NCBI GenBank assembly: GCA_021789755.1
Contig: JAJYJD010000248.1
Coordinates: 1 to 5,590 of the forward strand
Source of the DNA: Bacteroidota bacterium
GTDB lineage: Bacteria > Bacteroidota > Ignavibacteria > Kryptoniales > JAKASW01
DNA: 5,590 nucleotides
Reading direction: 5' to 3'
The position numbers were made by a program, and so were the translations under genes. Below the pieces are notes generated by a model that was given only the letters and a program-made list of their open reading frames with translations, ran no database searches and had not been told where the DNA came from. Numbering within the stretch: the first letter of the stretch is position 1; every line of letters begins with the position of its first letter. Below are positions 5,082 through 5,590 of this stretch, piece by piece.

Positions 5082-5590
5082 ATCCATCTCCGGCAAGAAA
5101 ATAATCCTCGGCGTTTGCGGAAGCATAGCGGCTTACAAGAGCGCATTCCTGCTCCGGGAGCTCCAGAGAGAAGGCGTCGATGTCAAAGTGGTCATGACGC
5201 CCTCAGCGGCGAACTTTGTCGCCCCGCTTACTTTTTCTTCGCTTTCCCACAATCAGGTTTACATGGATATGTTCCCAGACCAGAGACGCTCGACTTCGGT
5301 CGGAACGTGGCATATTGAGCTCGGTGTTTGGGCTGATGCTATGCTGATAGCGCCGATAACGGCTTCGACTATCGCCAAGCTCACACAGGGAATCGCAGAC
5401 AATTTTCTTACATCGATAGTTCTCGCGCTCCGTGCGCCGTTGATTATCGCCCCCGCGATGGACGCCGATATGTACACCCACCCGGCTACCTCTTCAAACA
5501 TTTCAAAGCTGAAGGAGCGGGGCGTTTTTGTAATTGAACCTGAAGTCGGAGAGCTGGCAAGCGGACTTACGGGACCGGGAAGGCTGGCCG
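5077..5590 (+). CDS. coaBC: phosphopantothenoylcysteine decarboxylase/synthetase CoaBC, N-terminal CoaC part (partial)
   Basis: The first 171 codons are present and the frame runs off the window. In coenzyme A synthesis CoaB joins cysteine to 4'-phosphopantothenate and CoaC, a flavoprotein, decarboxylates the product. Visible CoaC features are GVCGSIAAYK (12-21, FMN-binding loop), WHIELGVWAD with the catalytic-type His79, APITASTIAK (92-101, the 'PASANT' region), APAMDADMYTHP (125-136, the 'PAMNxxMW' motif) and ELASGLTGPGRL (159-170). Spacing from His79 to Asp129 to Ser162 equals the E. coli His75-Asn125-Cys158 spacing, but Asn and Cys are replaced by Asp and Ser. An in-frame stop at 5065-5067 makes ATG 5077 the first possible ATG. 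The ribosome binding site is poor. The CoaB half lies beyond the window, so full-length fusion is assumed from the family. Confidence 0.9.
   Translation, partial: MSSISGKKIILGVCGSIAAYKSAFLLRELQREGVDVKVVMTPSAANFVAPLTFSSLSHNQVYMDMFPDQRRSTSVGTWHIELGVWADAMLIAPITASTIAKLTQGIADNFLTSIVLALRAPLIIAPAMDADMYTHPATSSNISKLKERGVFVIEPEVGELASGLTGPGRLA

Noticed and set aside
5058..5318. An 86-codon open frame overlapping the coaBC start.
   Set aside because: It is in another frame of clearly recognisable CoaC sequence, and its Arg/Pro-rich peptide resembles no family.

Overview
This window looks like chromosomal DNA from a bacterium of the Bacteroidota/Chlorobi/Ignavibacteria (FCB) group. Three things point there: the yicC-gmk-rpoZ-coaBC gene order, an RNA polymerase omega subunit of the 'TGNAYEAIVV' type usual in that group, and a large pilin-like protein with a C-terminus I associate with FCB genomes. 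The assignment is an inference from protein style; nothing in the window fixes the species. All annotated genes lie on the + strand, and no gap exceeds about 170 bases.

Positions 1-154 hold the tail of an unrecognised gene containing a perfect 12-bp inverted repeat. A 171-base gap follows and ends in a convincing -24/-12 (sigma-54-like) promoter candidate. It is correctly spaced ahead of three tightly packed genes (326-2842). Each encodes a very short N-terminus, one hydrophobic helix and a secreted domain. In order they look like highly divergent PilV/GspI-, PilW/GspJ- and PilX/GspK-like minor pilins, none with the classical GFTLxE prepilin motif. The third is 460 residues with a large beta-rich ectodomain. 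A hairpin at 2867-2898 probably ends this unit.

A strong sigma-70-type promoter (2905-2933) then drives a 66-residue, very basic helix-turn-helix protein. It resembles the DNA-binding head of an IS481/IS630-type transposase with no catalytic part. With no evident terminator after it, the transcript may continue into the housekeeping genes yicC (RNase), gmk (guanylate kinase), rpoZ (RNA polymerase omega) and coaBC (coenzyme A synthesis, cut by the window edge). yicC/gmk overlap by 4 bases and gmk/rpoZ by 20, which suggests translational coupling.

The points most worth a second look are the sigma-54-like site ahead of the atypical pilin trio; the orphan HTH gene and the dense repeat and palindrome structure over the yicC start codon; the duplicated GACATGTC palindrome whose second copy contains the coaBC start codon; and replacement of two catalytic residues (Asn to Asp, Cys to Ser) in the CoaC domain.
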